NCBI GenBank assembly: GCA_032718475.1
Contig: JAUCBJ010002164.1
Location: 1 to 64,000, forward strand
Length of the DNA: 64,000 nt
Origin: Nemertoderma westbladi
Lineage: Eukaryota > Xenacoelomorpha > Nemertodermatida > Nemertodermatidae
Direction of reading: 5' to 3'
Below are positions 63,201 to 64,000 of the stretch, piece by piece; the stretch's first letter is position 1, and every line of letters begins with the position of its first letter. The position numbers and the translations under genes are program-made. The notes beneath the pieces were generated by a model. That model worked only from the letters and a program-made list of their open reading frames with translations, did not search any database and was not told the DNA's origin.

Positions 63201-64000
63201 ATGGAGAAAGGGATACAAGGAGAGCCGAGATGGGGATATGATATCCAAGAGGAGGCAGCAGCGCCATTCGAAAGATTTGGAGCCAAGGACTACACTATAT
63301 TCGGTATAAAGGAATTATCGGAAAGTACAGCGAAACTCGCGAGAACTAAATATGACTCAAATGTATTAAAGAGAAGGCAAAATGCATTAAACGAAAGAAT
63401 CGAAAGTTTGCGCAAAACCTTCAACGAACTTTACCCGTACGACGCTTTGTGTGATACGGGAGACATTAGCGAAGACCCCGATACTGAAATTAGTCGTTTG
63501 TATCATACCATGCAATACCTAAAGGCGCACGAACCTATGCCCGCGGTAAGAGATGAATTCGATGGAATGCATCTTTACAGACAAACTCGAGGGGACGATA
63601 GAGAAACCAAGGAAGCATTTTCAGTTTATAAACTTTATTCTCAATGCGGTTCTTGTATGCGCGAACAACGAAATGCGATTCCGATGCGTTTGAATAAGGA
63701 AAATCCCGAACCGATATTGGCGAGGTGTTCGAACCATCAACAACTACGCTACCAGGAAGGAGGGTATCCTTTATCGAATCCATATCATTCGTTTGCTATG
63801 ACCGGACCAAAGGCGGGAGAAACTGTCGTCTACCCACCTAAGGTTGTTGAACCCGATGTATTTGAACTTACGCTGGACGAGGCAAATCAGTCAACCTGCG
63901 AAAAGAAAGAAGCTCTTAGCCTATACAGAGCCTACAAGGCTTTCGAGAAAGGTGAGATGGAAGAATGGGGCGGAAGACTCGCGAGCCTACCTTACCATTG
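63201..64000 (+). CDS. Extra open frame downstream of BEL-C pol (ORF3), runs off the window
   Basis: From ATG 63201 the frame is open for 266 codons to the window edge, without a stop. N-terminus MEKGIQGEPRWGYDIQEEAA; no signal peptide or membrane segment, so it does not look like an env. Residues about 45-80 are helical and charged (LKRRQNALNERIESLRKTF). A possible zinc-binding motif is C149-x2-C152-x23-C176-x2-H179. Near the edge it has GGRLASLP, the peptide that also occurs in BEL-C pol at 58208 and 60224 (GRLASL). No family recognised. Its position, same strand and shared motif suggest it belongs to BEL-C or a second copy of related sequence; a host exon or the gag of a neighbouring element are alternatives. 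Confidence 0.7.
   Translation, partial: MEKGIQGEPRWGYDIQEEAAAPFERFGAKDYTIFGIKELSESTAKLARTKYDSNVLKRRQNALNERIESLRKTFNELYPYDALCDTGDISEDPDTEISRLYHTMQYLKAHEPMPAVRDEFDGMHLYRQTRGDDRETKEAFSVYKLYSQCGSCMREQRNAIPMRLNKENPEPILARCSNHQQLRYQEGGYPLSNPYHSFAMTGPKAGETVVYPPKVVEPDVFELTLDEANQSTCEKKEALSLYRAYKAFEKGEMEEWGGRLASLPYH

Overview
This is a stretch of animal nuclear DNA, most likely from a marine deuterostome invertebrate and probably an echinoderm. It is AT-rich and has large intergenic spaces, split host exons, a TRAF-family signalling gene, tRNA-derived SINEs and several metazoan BEL/Pao retrotransposons. It also holds a foldback element built of 15-bp repeats that resembles the TU elements described in sea urchin. 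No bacterial features are present. The species cannot be fixed from the sequence.

Layout. 1-2071: 3' end of a BEL/Pao element (BEL-A) with its 3' LTR. 2072-4960: a large 21-bp minisatellite. 6343-8515: 5'-truncated LINE and a second LINE 3' end. 9290-10529: nested inverted-repeat DNA element. 10972-17503: five inferred exons of one unrecognised host gene, with a minisatellite, a LINE and SINE-like pieces in its introns. 18740-20250: two tandem-repeat arrays. 20449-26249: Ty3/Gypsy element on the minus strand with nearly identical LTRs. 26820-42833: an old BEL/Pao element (BEL-B) carrying nested insertions: a TU-like foldback in gag, an AATAC-rich array, a complete-looking BEL/Pao (BEL-N, 30604-39902, minus strand), and a LINE replacing its 3' end. 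45000-46270: a 25-bp array and two MITE-like palindromes. 48141-49649: single-exon TRAF-like gene on the minus strand. 50146-51020: cluster of TTCTAGAA palindromes. About 51400-64000: another BEL/Pao element (BEL-C, plus strand) with a long leader, a gag-pol frame broken only by three stop codons, and an extra open frame downstream that runs off the window.

The two supported host loci are the five-exon gene (plus) and the TRAF-like gene (minus). Nearly everything else is transposon-derived. The youngest insertions by LTR comparison are BEL-N (813-bp LTRs identical by eye) and the Gypsy element (two differences noticed in about 390 bp). The most unusual material is BEL-C: a third open frame with a C-x2-C/C-x2-H motif, a 20-nt motif recurring eight times in coding and non-coding parts, and three consecutive stem-loops before gag. 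All alignments were made by eye; no database search was possible.
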